Source: Neocallimastix lanati (nom. inval.)
Lineage: Eukaryota > Neocallimastigomycota > Neocallimastigomycetes > Neocallimastigales > Neocallimastigaceae
DNA: 64,000 nt
Direction of reading: 5' to 3'
Assembly: GCA_016946835.1 (NCBI GenBank)
Contig: JACVTC010000128.1
Coordinates: 119,001 to 183,000, forward strand
The translations under genes and the position numbers were made by a program. Each line of letters starts with the position of its first letter. Position 1 is the stretch's first letter. The notes under the pieces were generated by a model. It saw only the letters and a list, made by a program, of their open reading frames with translations. It searched no databases and was not told the origin of the DNA. Below, one piece after another: positions 39,652-51,797 of this stretch.

Positions 39652-39985
39652 TGTTAATTTTATTTGAAGTAAAAGACTTATTTTTAATAATACATTTATT
39701 TAATAATATTTATACATATAAAATAGATTTAATAGATCATATTTCAATACATTAAATATATGTTTTCATATTGATTATATAAAAGAGTCTAATAGAAAAA
39801 AAAAATTCTTTAAAACTAAATTACTTGTATCATAAATTATATAAACTATATAGTATTATTCTATATCTTATTTATTTGTAATATACTATTTAATATTTAA
39901 AATTATAATAAAAAGTTGTAATAAAATAAAAATATATTATTGAAATGATAATTGAATTGTAAATAAAGATATCAATTTTCTAACA
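39652..39985 (-). repeat. 3' LTR of the copia-like element
   Basis: 334 bp, beginning TGTTAA and ending CTAACA on the plus strand. It aligns with 41237-41598 through blocks such as TTTGAAGTAAAAGACTTA and TTTCAATACATTAAATA. Confidence 0.8.
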
Positions 39986-41236
39986 TTCCTCCCTAACAAA
40001 GTATTGTAAAATCTTTGTTTACTTGGAAATTTTGCAATTTTTAATTTTTTTATGTCTTTTTTAATATACTAATAATTTTTACTTATCCGTCGTGGTACAA
40101 TCTAAATTTTTCTTTGTTAAAGAATCAGATTCAAATTCTAAATTGCTATGTACATTGAAATTAGATTTCAAATTTTAACACATTGGTATTAATTTTTGTT
40201 TTTTATTCAATTTTGGACCAATTTTTATTATTAAAAAAATTTTTTTTATCATATTTTTTTTTTTTTAATATTTTCCCCTAAATTATTTTTATTTATATTT
40301 TTACTCATTATAATGAACATTCAAAATATTGTTCACTTTATTATTTTTCATATTAATGTCATTATTATTTTCAATTTATCAGAATATTTTAAGTATATGG
40401 AATTCTTTTCCTCCTTTTTGCTTCTGATAAAGGATTTTATTCTTTGTATCCAGAGATTTTCTTAAAAAGCTTAGAACTTTAAAATTGCTCATTTTATGTT
40501 CTTTATGTTTTCTTTCACCTTTCTCAGATAAGTTACTCTTTCCCCTGTCATCTTTAGTGGTATATTCATTTGCTTCATTTTTTATAATATCATCTTTTTT
40601 TTTTTTTTTTTTTTTTATTTTTTTTTTTTTTTTAGCATGCTCAATGAATCCAGTGCTTTGGAGTTATAAGATAAATTTTTTGTACCCTTAATTGTAGTTA
40701 CCCTCAGTCAAGACATAATAAATTCTATTTAAAGTTATTTCAGTCGTTCCGGTCTTTTTATAGATATATTTATATAATATTACTTATTACTTATTACTAT
40801 TTACTAAATTGTATAAGAAAAACTTATACTTATTTTCTTAATTTCTAATGTATTTCTTATTTATATTTATGTATGTGTGTATACAAGTGCTGTTAATCTT
40901 AAATATTCTAATTGTTAAGAAATTAGAGCACACTTAACGATAAATATATAATAATATTAGTCAATTAACTATTATTTTATATTATACTTTATTAAAATAA
41001 AATACCTCTATTTCAAATATAAAATTACATTATTTCTTTTATATAATTATAAGTATGTATACACTATAGTAATGTCATAATGTACATAAAATAAGTGTGA
41101 ACCTTAACACTAATTATACTAAATTACTAAATTACTAAATTTACTGAATTACTATATTTCCTAATTAATTAAGTATTCTAAATTTCTATACAAACATATA
41201 GAAAAAATGAGACTCTTAATCAGTTAAAAATTTTAA

Positions 41237-41598
41237 TGTTTTTTTTTTTTTTTTTTATTTTATTAACTTTATTAATTTGAAGTAAAAGACTTAATTTTTT
41301 ACTAATACATTATTTAATAATAATTATTCATATAAAATTAGCATTTAATGGATCATACATATTTCAATACATTAAATACATGTTTTCATATTAATTATAC
41401 CAAAGATAATTAAAAAAAATTTTTTTTATTTACTAAATTATTTGTATCATAAACTATATAAACTATAAATTTTTTGTTATATATCCTATATATTTATTAT
41501 ATACTATTTAACATTTAAAATTATGATAAATGTTGTAATAAAATAAAAATATTAATTAAAATGTTGAGTTGTAAACTAAAAATACTAATTTTCTAACA
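41237..41598 (-). repeat. 5' LTR of the copia-like element
   Basis: 362 bp. It is longer than its partner, mainly because of an expanded poly-T run near its left end. It ends TTTTCTAACA like the other LTR. The many substitutions between the two LTRs point to an old insertion. Confidence 0.8.
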
Positions 41599-42511
41599 AT
41601 TATTAATAAATCTATATTTACTAATAATTTAGTTTAATTATTAATAAATATAGAAATTTATTTATTATTATATATAATTTAATGGATAATAATAAATAAT
41701 TTTTTTATTTTTATTGTAAAAATAATTAGTCACGATACAATAGTGTAATTTTATATCTTAAGATTTTATTATTTAATTTATAAAAGGAATGAATTTTAAA
41801 ATTAATATAATAAATAATACGAATATAAAATTAAATAATAAAAGGAAATACTAATACTACTACTACTACTAATAATAATAATAATAAGTTAAATAATAGT
41901 TAATTGAAAAAAAAATATATTTATATATATATATATATATATAATACAAATAAAATTTAAGATAAAAAATTTAAAAATAAAAAAATTTTATAATATATAA
42001 AATATTTATGTATAAAAGATAAACAATTTTATAGTATAAAGTATATGATTTTAAATAGATAAAGAATGAGTTAATACATAAATAAAAATTAGGTTACTTA
42101 ATTACTAATTCTATTATTATTATAATTACTATTAAGATTATACTTAACCTTATAATAAAAACAAAAAAAATAAAAAAAAAAAATAAAAAAAAAAAAAAAC
42201 AGATGAAAATAATTTTATAAACTTTATAAAATTAGAAGTTATTTTAATTTTTCTTTTTTTATTTTATTCTATTTTATTCTATTTTATTTTTATTTTTATT
42301 TTTATTTTTATAATTATTATTTTTATTTTTATAATTATTATTTTTATTTTTATAATTATTATTTTTATTTTATTTTATTTTATTTTATTATTATATAAAA
42401 GATTTTTTTTATTTGTTATTGAAAAATTTTTTTTTTCTTTTAATAACTTCTAATTATTTGATTTAATTAACTGATTCATAAAATTAATATATATTATTAT
42501 TAAAAAAAAAA
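41599..42511. other. AT-rich intergenic region upstream of 134-aa gene
   Basis: No gene. Includes TAC/AAT repeats near 41858-41886, AT dinucleotides at 41923-41943, and a minisatellite of about 21 bp (three copies of TTTTTATAATTATTATTTT-like units, about 42300-42370). AAAAAAAAAA precedes the next ATG. Confidence 0.7.
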
Positions 42512-42916
42512 ATGGCATTACAACAAAATAAATATTTCTTTAAATCTAATGGAAACACAGGTAAATCTTCTAATTTTCTTAAATTAATTTATACAAATGG
42601 TACAGGATGTGATGTAGATTTAACAATATTAAGTCTTTCTGCTGGACATATGCCAGGAGCAACGGCAAACGTTAAACAACCTTTCTTCTTTGTAGCTTTA
42701 ACAAAAAATTCCAATCCAATTCCATCAGATTCTCTTTTCATCAATAGTGGAGATGATGTATTCTATTGCTCAGTTTTCAATGGACAAGGAGATCATGTGA
42801 ACATAAATCATACATATAAATTAAAACCAGGAGAACAACTATTTTTCCATTATCAAAATCCAGCATATCATGACTTTAATGTTCATTTCTCTATATTCTT
42901 CAATACACTTTATTAA
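42512..42916 (+). CDS. Small uncharacterised protein, probably beta-rich
   Basis: 134 aa, single exon, ATG at 42512. It has ordinary amino-acid composition in a sea of low-complexity DNA, which strongly argues for a real gene. No signal peptide or membrane segment is seen. Alternating hydrophobic and polar residues suggest beta strands (NFLKLIYTNGTGCDVDLTIL, QPFFFVALTK, DDVFYCSVFN, YKLKPGEQLFFHY, NVHFSIFF), perhaps a compact beta-sandwich. KPGEQLFFHY resembles the turn motif of some cytosolic beta domains, but I recognise no family. Both neighbours are intergenic or mobile DNA. A cytosolic location is inferred from the lack of a signal. Confidence 0.75.
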   Translation: MALQQNKYFFKSNGNTGKSSNFLKLIYTNGTGCDVDLTILSLSAGHMPGATANVKQPFFFVALTKNSNPIPSDSLFINSGDDVFYCSVFNGQGDHVNINHTYKLKPGEQLFFHYQNPAYHDFNVHFSIFFNTLY

Positions 42917-44018
42917 TAATGTTAATTATTAATTTATAATCATTTGAATAAACCTAAAAGAAAAAAAAAAAAAGATATTAAAGATATTCAATGAAAATAT
43001 TATATAAAAAAATGAAAAATTGAAACGAAGATGAATAAAATTAATAATGCAACTAGTATAGTTGTATTAACTATTAAAAGAGAAATATAAGAATTAAAAT
43101 ATTATATATATATATATATATATATGAAATGTAATCAACTATAATAAAATATAGCAATATAAAAAATAAAATATAAAAAAATAAATAAAAAAAATAAAAT
43201 AAAAATCAACTTTTTTTTTTTTTTAGTTTTTTTATATATTGTAAAATAAAATAAAATAAAATAAAATAAGAGATAATAAAAAATTAAATAAATAACTATT
43301 AATTATTTAATTATAAAAGAATTACTAATTCCATTTCAAAATGTTTTATTATTCTATTTAAAGTATTCTTTATATTTAGTAATTATTTTCATTTATTATA
43401 CTTATTATTTATTTATTCATTATTTATATAATATTTAATATTTATTTATTTATTTATTTAATATTTAATATTTATTATTTATTACTTATTATTTATTATT
43501 TATTATTTATTATTTATTATTTATTATTTATTATTTATTATTTATTATTTATTATTTATTATTTATTATTTATTATTTTATATTTATTATTTTATATTTT
43601 TTTATTTATTATTTATTATTTATTATAAATTTATACCTATATATTTAATATTTTTTAGTTTTTTTTTTTTATATATATATAATATTCTTATATATTTTTG
43701 TTTAAATAAAATATAATTAATAATAATAATAATATATATATATATAAATATCTTTTTTTATTTTTTATTTTTTTTTGTTTTTGTTTTTGTAAAATTTTAG
43801 TTTATAATAAAGTATTTTTTTACTCCTTTTTCTTTAATAAGAAAAATGAAGAAAATAAATAAATAAATATTATATATTAAGATAAATTTATAAAATGAAA
43901 AGTTATTTATATAAAAATATTATATTAATTTTTTTTTATCAGAACCAGCCTTTATATAAGCATAATATAATATATATAAATAACCTCTTTATAAATTTCC
44001 TTTGGTTATTTATTTATT

Positions 44019-44056
<38 letters not shown>

Positions 44057-44836
44057 TATTATTATTATTTTATTATTATTATTTTTATTTTAATTTTATT
44101 ATTATTATTTTTATTTTAATTTTATAACTATATACTTCTGTTATTAATGATAAATCATTGTATTTCAATTTAATAGTAGTTTTTTTTATTATATATATTA
44201 ACATATTTAAATTTTAAAATTTTAATATTTATTTTATACCAATATTAATAATTAAATGAAAATATTTATATTTTCAATCTTAAATTATTTATATATTGAT
44301 TAATAATTTTTTATGAAATATATATATATTTGTTTAATCATATTTATATAATGAAATAAAATTTAAATAATATAAAATAATTAGAAAAAAAAAAAGGGTA
44401 TTAAATATTTTATTTCATTTTTTTTTTTTTTTAAATATTATTATTACTTACTATATAATAATAATATTATTATTGTTATTAATTAATCAATTAAGTAAAT
44501 AATATTTTATTTTATTTTATTTTATTTTTTTTTAATATTTTTTTAAATATTTTTAACTTATTTATTATTAGTTTATTTAAAAGTATTTTTAATATTGAAA
44601 ATATAAATATATATAATTTTACTTTTAATACTTCCTTTTTTAATTACAAATATTTATATTAGTTAGATAATATAATCTATTTTTTATTTGTTTTTATTAT
44701 TTATAACAGTATCATCAATATTGACAAATTTGAATTTATAAAAATTTTTTTTTTCATTTTTATATATTTTTTTTGATAGTTATATATATAAATAATAATT
44801 TTAATATATATATTTTTTCTCTTGTAATTGAACAAT
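42917..44836. other. AT-rich intergenic region
   Basis: No gene. Holds AT dinucleotides, AAAAT arrays (43242-43268), a heptamer array at 43476-43625, TTTG repeats near 43770-43790, and TTA/TTTTA arrays at 44010-44122. A translated 74-aa frame at 43895-44119 is mostly Tyr/Ile/Leu repeat and is not supported as a gene. Confidence 0.7.
43476..43625. repeat. Heptanucleotide (TTATTTA)n array
   Basis: Tandem TTATTTA units, the reverse complement phase of the AATAATA heptamer seen at 4025-4305 and 19080-19345. A few TTTTATA variants occur at the right end. Confidence 0.85.
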
Positions 44837-45229
44837 CTACATTGCTAACATATCAGCAAAACTTAATTGTTCATCACCACCATCATTATCTATTGATAAT
44901 GAATTATGCTTATTTTTCTTGTCATGTTTAGATCTTGATAATGAAATATTTGGAGTAAATTCTGACTTACTCTTTCTATGTAATGTAGTTGGCATTGTTG
45001 AAGAAACAGGTGATAATAATTGTTCTTCTAGTGGTTTATAATTAGGATCTAACATAAGTTGCTGTTTTTTACTAAATTGATCATACTAAAATGATTTTTA
45101 TAAAAAATAAATAAATAAATAAATAAAATAAAAATATAAAATTAAAAATATAAAAAATATAAAAAAATAAAATAATAATAAAAATAATATTAAAAAAAGA
45201 TAAATATATAAATAATTAGATTTTCATTT

Positions 45230-45270
<41 letters not shown>

Positions 45271-46968
45271 TTCATATAAAATATTAATTATATATTTTAT
45301 ATGTAAAATTTTAAACAATTATAAAAAAAAAATAATAAACAAATAAATAAATAAATATAAAAAAAAATATAAATTTTACCTCTTTTAATTTTAATGCGTA
45401 TTCTAAACGAACATAAATATGTTCTGGAAGTTGACTTCCTATTGTAGAAGTAGTACGTTCTATAACTTGTTTTGTTCCATGTTTATAAAGAGTCAAGAAA
45501 ATAAGTGAGCAAGCTAAATCATCTTCTCTTTTCTTTAAAATATTCCATAAAGATATACTAATTTCATTTGCTACACATATCCAATTTTGACCAATAAGGC
45601 TTGCTTTTGGTGGAATAGCATATGGATTAGCTAATGAATAGCATTTACAAACTTTAAAGAGATAATTTGGTTCAACAAATTTTCTAGTATATTCTTGCCA
45701 TTCAGAAACAATATTATTTTTATAAATTTCTAAACCAGTAGTTGATTTAGGGTTTGATTGTGATCTATGTAATGAAACACTTGAACTGTTGCTAGATGAA
45801 GATTGCTTTTTATCACTACTACCGAATAAATTAGAAAATAAATTACGTTTCTTAGTTTTATGTTTTGGTGGTGATGATACATTTGTATTTGTTGGTCTTG
45901 GTAAACTTAATGATAAAGGAGCAACTTCAGCTGGTTCATTTAAAAGATTATAAAGTTGAGTTAATGAATTTATTAATCTATCTAATAAATCTTCTTTAGA
46001 TCTCATTGGTTTATATTCGGATTTTTTTGCCTGCTCTATTTCTAAAAATAATTTTATATTTAAAAAAAATATTTTAAAACATATTCAATTAATATATATA
46101 TTTAAAAATGAAAAAAAAAAATAAAATAAAATAAAATAAAATAAAATAAAAATAAAATATAAAATATAAAATTTAAAATATAAAACATTAAAATACAATA
46201 AAGTAAATAAATAATACAATAAAATAAAATAAATATCTAAATATATATAATATATATAAAATTATATTTATTTTCAAAGTTTGTACTAATTATTATTTTA
46301 TTAATTTCAATTTTAAGATTATTAGTACCCGTTGAAATTTCAGTCTCTTCTGATTCTTTATTTTCTTCATTGGTATCTTTAATAAAAGCATCACGATCTC
46401 TCTTTAAAAGATTTAAAAATTCTTCGGTAATAATACGTAAACGATTCATACCAAATATACGTAAATTTAATTCTAAGTGGATTTTATTTACATGATTAAC
46501 AATTTCAATAGCAACTGGTTCTATATCTTTTAAACGTTCATCATTTTTCCAATGTGAAGAGAGATATTCAACTGAATCAATTATTGGAGCAATTTCTTTC
46601 CAGCTAATTGTGCCTTGTTTTTCTGAAGCTAATTTCCAAGCCATTATAAGTTTACGAGAAACATGTTTAACATCATTTGTGCGTCTCTTAGAGCTCTTTT
46701 TAAATTTTTTATGATTTCCTATAGTAGGTGATATTGGTGTTATGGGTGATGTCGGTGATGTCGGTGTTATTGGTATTGCTTCTATAGGTTTTACATTTTC
46801 TGCTGGTTTTAGAAATATTTTTAAAGATTCTGTTTTTTCTGTTTTTTGGGTAGTTTCAGTAATTTCTATTTTATCTGAAATTTCTGATTTTTCAGATGCA
46901 TTTTTTGGTGATTCATTTATATTTATTGTTGATTGTTCTGTATTATTTTTGTCAATTTCGACCGTCAT
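44837..46968 (-). CDS. Uncharacterised spliced protein with helical N-terminal region
   Basis: Three exons. Exon 1 starts at the ATG at 46968. Exon 2 is 45380-46041 and exon 3 is 44837-45085. The intron 45379-45086 (GTAAAA...TTAG) is clear and in phase 0. The first intron ends with TTTTTAG at 46042. Its donor is uncertain: GTACAA at 46286 or GTACTA at 46328 both keep phase, giving 530 or 516 aa. After a Thr/Pro/Glu-rich start, residues at about 105-200 look like a helical domain (RKLIMAWKLASEKQGTISWK, NRLRIITEEFLNLLKRDRDA). A Ser-rich basic linker (KKRNLFSNLFGSSDKKQSSS) leads to a second ordered block (NWICVANEISISLWNILKKR) and a Ser-rich tail. I do not recognise the family. Confidence 0.7.
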
Positions 46969-49019
46969 TTTATTAAATCGTTTAATTATATTATATTATA
47001 TTCTATTATTTAAAAATAAATAATTTAATTATAAATAATTAGTTTTTATTTTTGAATTTTTACTTTTAAATAAACTTAAGTTATTATTAAAATTAGTTTA
47101 ATGTAATTTTTATTTATTATTTAATTAAAAAATTTTATATTTAACTAATTCAATATTTAGATTTTAAAGTTTTAATTTTATATATATATATTAAATTAAA
47201 TCTAATCAATAATAAAAATTTAAAACATAAACTTTATAAAATAAAAATAAAAATAAAAGAAATAAAAGAAATATTTTTTTAAATAATTTTATTTACTTTC
47301 AAGATTTAATGATTTATTTCTTAAAAAAAATATTTAAGAAATAAGAAGTAATTTAATAAATATATTTTAATTACTGGTATTATTATAATTAATATAAATA
47401 ATAGAATAAATTATTTATATTATCTTTTTGTAATTTCTTTTGTATAATTTTATTTTTATATTCTATCTTTACTTCGATTATTTGAATTATATAATTCTTT
47501 AATTTTTATTATTTATTTTCGATTTTATACTTCTAGTTTTGGATTGATTTTATGGCTATTTTTCAAATATATGGAATAAAATAAGATATTAAAACTAAAT
47601 ATGTTATTTTTTTTTGTTTGTTTTTTTTTTTTTTTGTTTTTGTTTTTAAAATCATAAATTTCTAATTTATTGATTTTGTAAAGTATATTTTACCATTACT
47701 AATAAATAATTTAAGAAATTTATAAAACAAAATATTTTTAATATTATAAAATTATATAAATTTCAATTATTTATTTCTTCTATTCTTCTATTTGTATTCT
47801 TAATATATTAATTTGCTTATTATTTATATATAATTGATTAATTTACATTTTTTTTATTTTGATAATAAATTAATCTTTATATATAAATTAAATTAAAAAT
47901 GAATCTAACTTATATTATCTATTCCTTTAAATTTATCTCTTTAAAATTCCAAAGTATAGATTTAAAAAAAAAAAAAAAAGATTTAATAATAAAGGAAATA
48001 GTATTAAATAATAAAATAAACTACGTAAATAAAATTATATGTTTTTGTATATATTAGATTATATTTAATAATATTATTGTATAAACTCTATAATATATAA
48101 AAATTTCAAAAACAAGAACATAATAGCTACAAAAAAAAATATAAAAAAAAAAAAAAGAAAAATCTTAAAAATGTATAATTATATATATTATATATTATAT
48201 GTATTATTATTTATTATTTACTATTTATCTGCATATTAATACGAATGAACTATAAAAAAAAAATTTATATAGAATTTTTTTCTAAATGTTAAAATAATAT
48301 TTACTTGTGTTAATAAAAAAAGGATGATTTAATTAATATTTACAATATATTATATTATATTATGTTATATTAAATAACCTTATTAAATATATTTATATAA
48401 AATATATATAATATAAATATAAATAAAATTTAAGATTTGTTCCTTTTAAATATAATATTAAATAAATTAAATGCATTATATAAACATATTATAAATATAA
48501 TGTAAATCAAGTATTATGTTTTATTTTATAAAAAGTTTATATTTAATAAAATCAAGTAAAATAAAAATAATTAAAAAATTAAAAATTAAAACAAATTTTA
48601 AAAAAAAATAAAGTTAATATTTTTTTTTCTTTTTTCTTTTTTTTTATTATTTTGTACTCTGCTATTGTTTATATATCCATTAAACTTTTTTAATTTAACT
48701 TGAAATTAAAGGTTGATAAAACTTGTACTAAATTTCAAAAGTGAATAGAAATAAAGAAAAATATAAAAAAAATTTTTTTTCCTAATATATATTTAATATA
48801 TTATTTAATATAAGATTTTATATAGAATTTTTATTTATTTACTTAATTTTTTATATAGAATAAAAGAATGAAAAAAATAAATAAATAAAAAATAAAAAAA
48901 AAGGGAAATTTTATTATTAATCATAAAATATTTAAAGATTACTTTTATTATTTTTTTTCATAATATTCACATTCTCGCTTTCATCGAGAGTTATGTAAAA
49001 AAAAAAAAAGAAACTACAA
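46969..49019. other. AT-rich intergenic region
   Basis: No gene. 5' flank of the minus-strand gene at 46968, then AT-rich DNA with poly-T near 47606-47640, a poly-A run near 47967-47980 and another near 48140-48155. Confidence 0.7.
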
Positions 49020-49200
49020 TGAATATTCCGGAGTGCGTCGTAACCAAATTTAAGGCATCAGCTTTTTAAGGTAGAGAGGGTAACTAGTCTAGTTCGACTA
49101 CTCTATATATATTAGATTTCTGTATTAATACAACAAAAGCAACAGAGAACATCTCCTTTCGAAGTCCTTTAACTGTCATAAGAGTGCTTAACGAATACCA
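49020..49200 (-). mobile_element. SINE-like repeat fragment
   Basis: GC-richer island. On the minus strand it carries TTATGACAGTTA preceded by GTTAAGCACTC, matching TTATGACTGTTA preceded by TAACGCACT in the fragment at 39205-39345. It ends ACGACGCACTCCGG, comparable to ATCGACGCCTC there. No head and no poly(A) tail were seen. Confidence 0.45.
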
Positions 49201-49269
49201 ATTCTTATTAGATTAGTCAAAAGAAGTTTACTATGGAGATTTTATTGTGGTTAAACAACCATAATACCT

Positions 49270-49777
49270 TTGAACGGTACAAAATTTTTTAAATTATGTG
49301 GTATATTTTACGATGATAAACTTAATAGAGATATTGATGATAGTTATTATGATGGTGATGGTTTATATTTTAGTCGTACTGGTGTTAGTTGGAATTGTCA
49401 TTACATAACACCCTTGGTAATGTTTTAATTTATACCCCTACAAATTAAAAATAATGTCAGGTAATACATATTACCTCATGGATTCAACAAATAAATAAAT
49501 GACTAAATAAATGTACGAATAAAAATATATCACCATTTCACTTAGTTTCAATAAATCAATATTTCATAAAATTTTATCTGTGACAACGAACGATCAAAGA
49601 GGAATAGTCAACTACAAGGTTTTAAGAAGAAGAAGAATACACACCATATTTAGACAATCTACTCCTGTTAAACAAATCCAATCTGATAGCGAAGAAGAAG
49701 AAAATATTAATAATACTAATATAATAAGAAAAAAAAATTCATTACAAAGCATGACATGCAATTTATTTATATTTTAA
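49270..49777 (+). pseudogene. Two coding-like fragments, probable gene relic
   Basis: First block 49270-49428: open frame including KLCGIFYDDKLNRDIDDSYY and SRTGVSWNCH, with a donor-like TTG/GTAATG at 49415. Second block, open from about 49523 to 49777: includes VLRRRRIHTIFRQSTPVKQI and an acidic SDSEEEEN run. Neither begins with an ATG, and the candidate splice phases between them do not agree. The residue texture is clearly coding-like. I could not assign a family; a decayed mobile-element ORF or a broken gene are both possible. Confidence 0.35.
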
Positions 49778-50231
49778 AATAATCTTTTTAGCATTTCACA
49801 TAAATTTTGTTGTTTATCTAAATTTTTTTCTAATTTAATATTTTCGTCATTATTCAAACATATTTTATCTAACTAATTCTTGTCTATAATTTACTCGTAA
49901 AATTTATTAATATTATCAAATATCATTTATTGATACAATTAAATTTTATTTACAATAAATTTTTAATAATATTACTCAAAATATCTAATGTTAAAATTGT
50001 ACAAGTTATCTATTATTATTTTACCTTTATACAATGATTATTTTCTTATTTAATTTTTATATTTACCTAATTGCTATTATTTATTAAATGTAATTTCTTT
50101 TAACATATATTTAAAGATTAATAATTATTTAAATATTCACATATATATAACTTTATTTTATTTTTTCTTTTATTTACATTATTAGTTATATATTTATATA
50201 AATTAAATTATTATGAATATAAATAAAAGGT

Positions 50232-50271
<40 letters not shown>

Positions 50272-50564
50272 GAAATATATATTATGTATAAAAAAAAATC
50301 CGCAGGTTTAACTTTTTACCATCACATTTACCCTTTTATTTTAATTAATTCAATATGACTTAAACTTTCGTTACAAAAGTTTTAACTGTATGGCTCAATT
50401 GTTATACAAATTAAGACTAATTTAAAGTTAATTTTTAATTTTTTGTATTTCATTCACTAATTATAATTATTTTTTTTTATAAAAAAAAAAAAAAAAAAAA
50501 AATAATAATAATAATAACAAATATATTCATTCATTATTGTTTCATTCATTGTTTCTTTCATGGT

Positions 50565-50757
50565 CTGTCCATACCGTCTTGGGTCTCTCTAAGAAAGGCT
50601 AATATGAAAGGCATTCTCTATACGTAAGATTTTTATAGTGATCTCTTGAAACAATATTGAGGGAGGAACCAACTGCACTAATCCTTGTAAAGAATCTAAT
50701 GAGAGTCTGATAGGAAAGACTTGAGACCCTATTGTCCTCCCCTCTCACAGAAAAAAA
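50565..50757 (-). mobile_element. SINE-like repeat, degraded copy
   Basis: On the minus strand it has GACAATAGGGTCTCAAGTC, comparable to the CAATAG...GGAGTTCAATTTC segment of the intact SINE head. Further on it has GTTGGTTCC, like GTTGGCTC in the 19365-19680 copy, and then GAGAGACCC...GGTATGG, matching the GAGAGCG...GGTATGG block. It lacks the extreme 5' head. Confidence 0.5.
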
Positions 50758-50872
50758 ATGTGTTTATATGTTTATTTATTCATGGATTTATCAATTATAA
50801 TATATAAAATCTTATTTATTAATTAATTATCATTTATTTTTTATTTTTCTAGAATTTTAAGTTTTTTTTAAG

Positions 50873-50908
<36 letters not shown>

Positions 50909-51460
50909 ATATTTCAGCTGTCCTTACTCCTTACATCTTTTAATACTAACCAATAAATATATATAAAAAAAATAAAAAAAAGTTCAATTAACAACTAAAT
51001 AACAATTCAAAGTATATAAACTTTAATAATTAGTTAAACTACTGAACATAAGATTATTAAAAAACCCTTCATTTTCATAATATCTATTTAAATATTTTTA
51101 AAATTTTAAGACATATTTAATTATGACGTGACAAAAAGCATTAACAAATATTTATTTTTCATAATTAATATTTATTAATTAATATTAATTAATTAATTAA
51201 TGATTACAATTTGCTTTTTTAATGATTTGTTGTATAATTTAATAATGTCATTTATAAATTTTCAATTTTTATTTCTTATTTACTATAAATAGTTATATTA
51301 AAATGTTTTTTATTCATGTACAAAAAAAAAAGTCTATTTATAATATATTTAAGATTTGGAATTTTAAACCTTATTATATATATATTTAAATTAAAAAAAA
51401 AAAAAGGAAAAAAGGAAAAAATGATAATAAATTCTTCAATTGATATTATTTTAAACCATA

Positions 51461-51509
<49 letters not shown>

Positions 51510-51684
51510 TTGTTTTTTTTTTAAAAAAAAAAAAAAAAAAAAACATTAAGAACAATAAATCTATATTGATAAAATTATTAGAGATTTATTATTATAATCA
51601 TTTATTATCCATTAAATGTTATTTAATTTCATCTAATTATATATCAAAAATTCATCCAATCACTAAGAATATATAATTTAATTA

Positions 51685-51691
<7 letters not shown>

Positions 51692-51720
<29 letters not shown>

Positions 51721-51728
51721 GTTATTTA

Positions 51729-51767
<39 letters not shown>
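51692..51767. repeat. TTA microsatellite beside the SINE
   Basis: Two TTA runs interrupted near 51719-51732, ending about 30 bp before the target-site duplication of the SINE. Confidence 0.85.
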
Positions 51768-51770
<3 letters not shown>

Positions 51771-51797
51771 ACATTATTTTATCCTATTCCAAAAACC

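Larger units (their letters stand above)
39652..41598 (-). mobile_element. Decayed short LTR retrotransposon, Ty1/copia-like
   Basis: Two direct repeats (39652-39985 and 41237-41598) share TG...CTAACA ends and align along their length. The 1.25-kb interior is too short for a full pol. On the minus strand a purine tract GGGAGGAA immediately precedes TGTTAG at the 39985 end, as expected for a polypurine tract before a 3' LTR; this sets the orientation. An open stretch of about 70 codons (minus, about 40390-40605) encodes highly charged protein (for example DDRGKSNLSEKGERKHKEH). No convincing primer-binding site was seen. The 5-bp flanks do not match. Probably a non-autonomous or internally deleted, old copy. 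Confidence 0.75.
49778..51797. other. AT-rich intergenic region with repeat fragments
   Basis: No gene. Contains poly-A (50235-50267 and 50480-50502), the SINE-like fragment at 50565-50757, poly-T at 50878-50907, an AAT array at 51465-51507 and TTA arrays at about 51692-51767. Confidence 0.7.

Noticed and set aside
43895-44119. 74-aa Tyr/Ile/Leu-rich frame with a possible signal-like start
   Set aside because: Hydrophobicity is produced by TTA/TAT repeats; no ordinary protein sequence follows.
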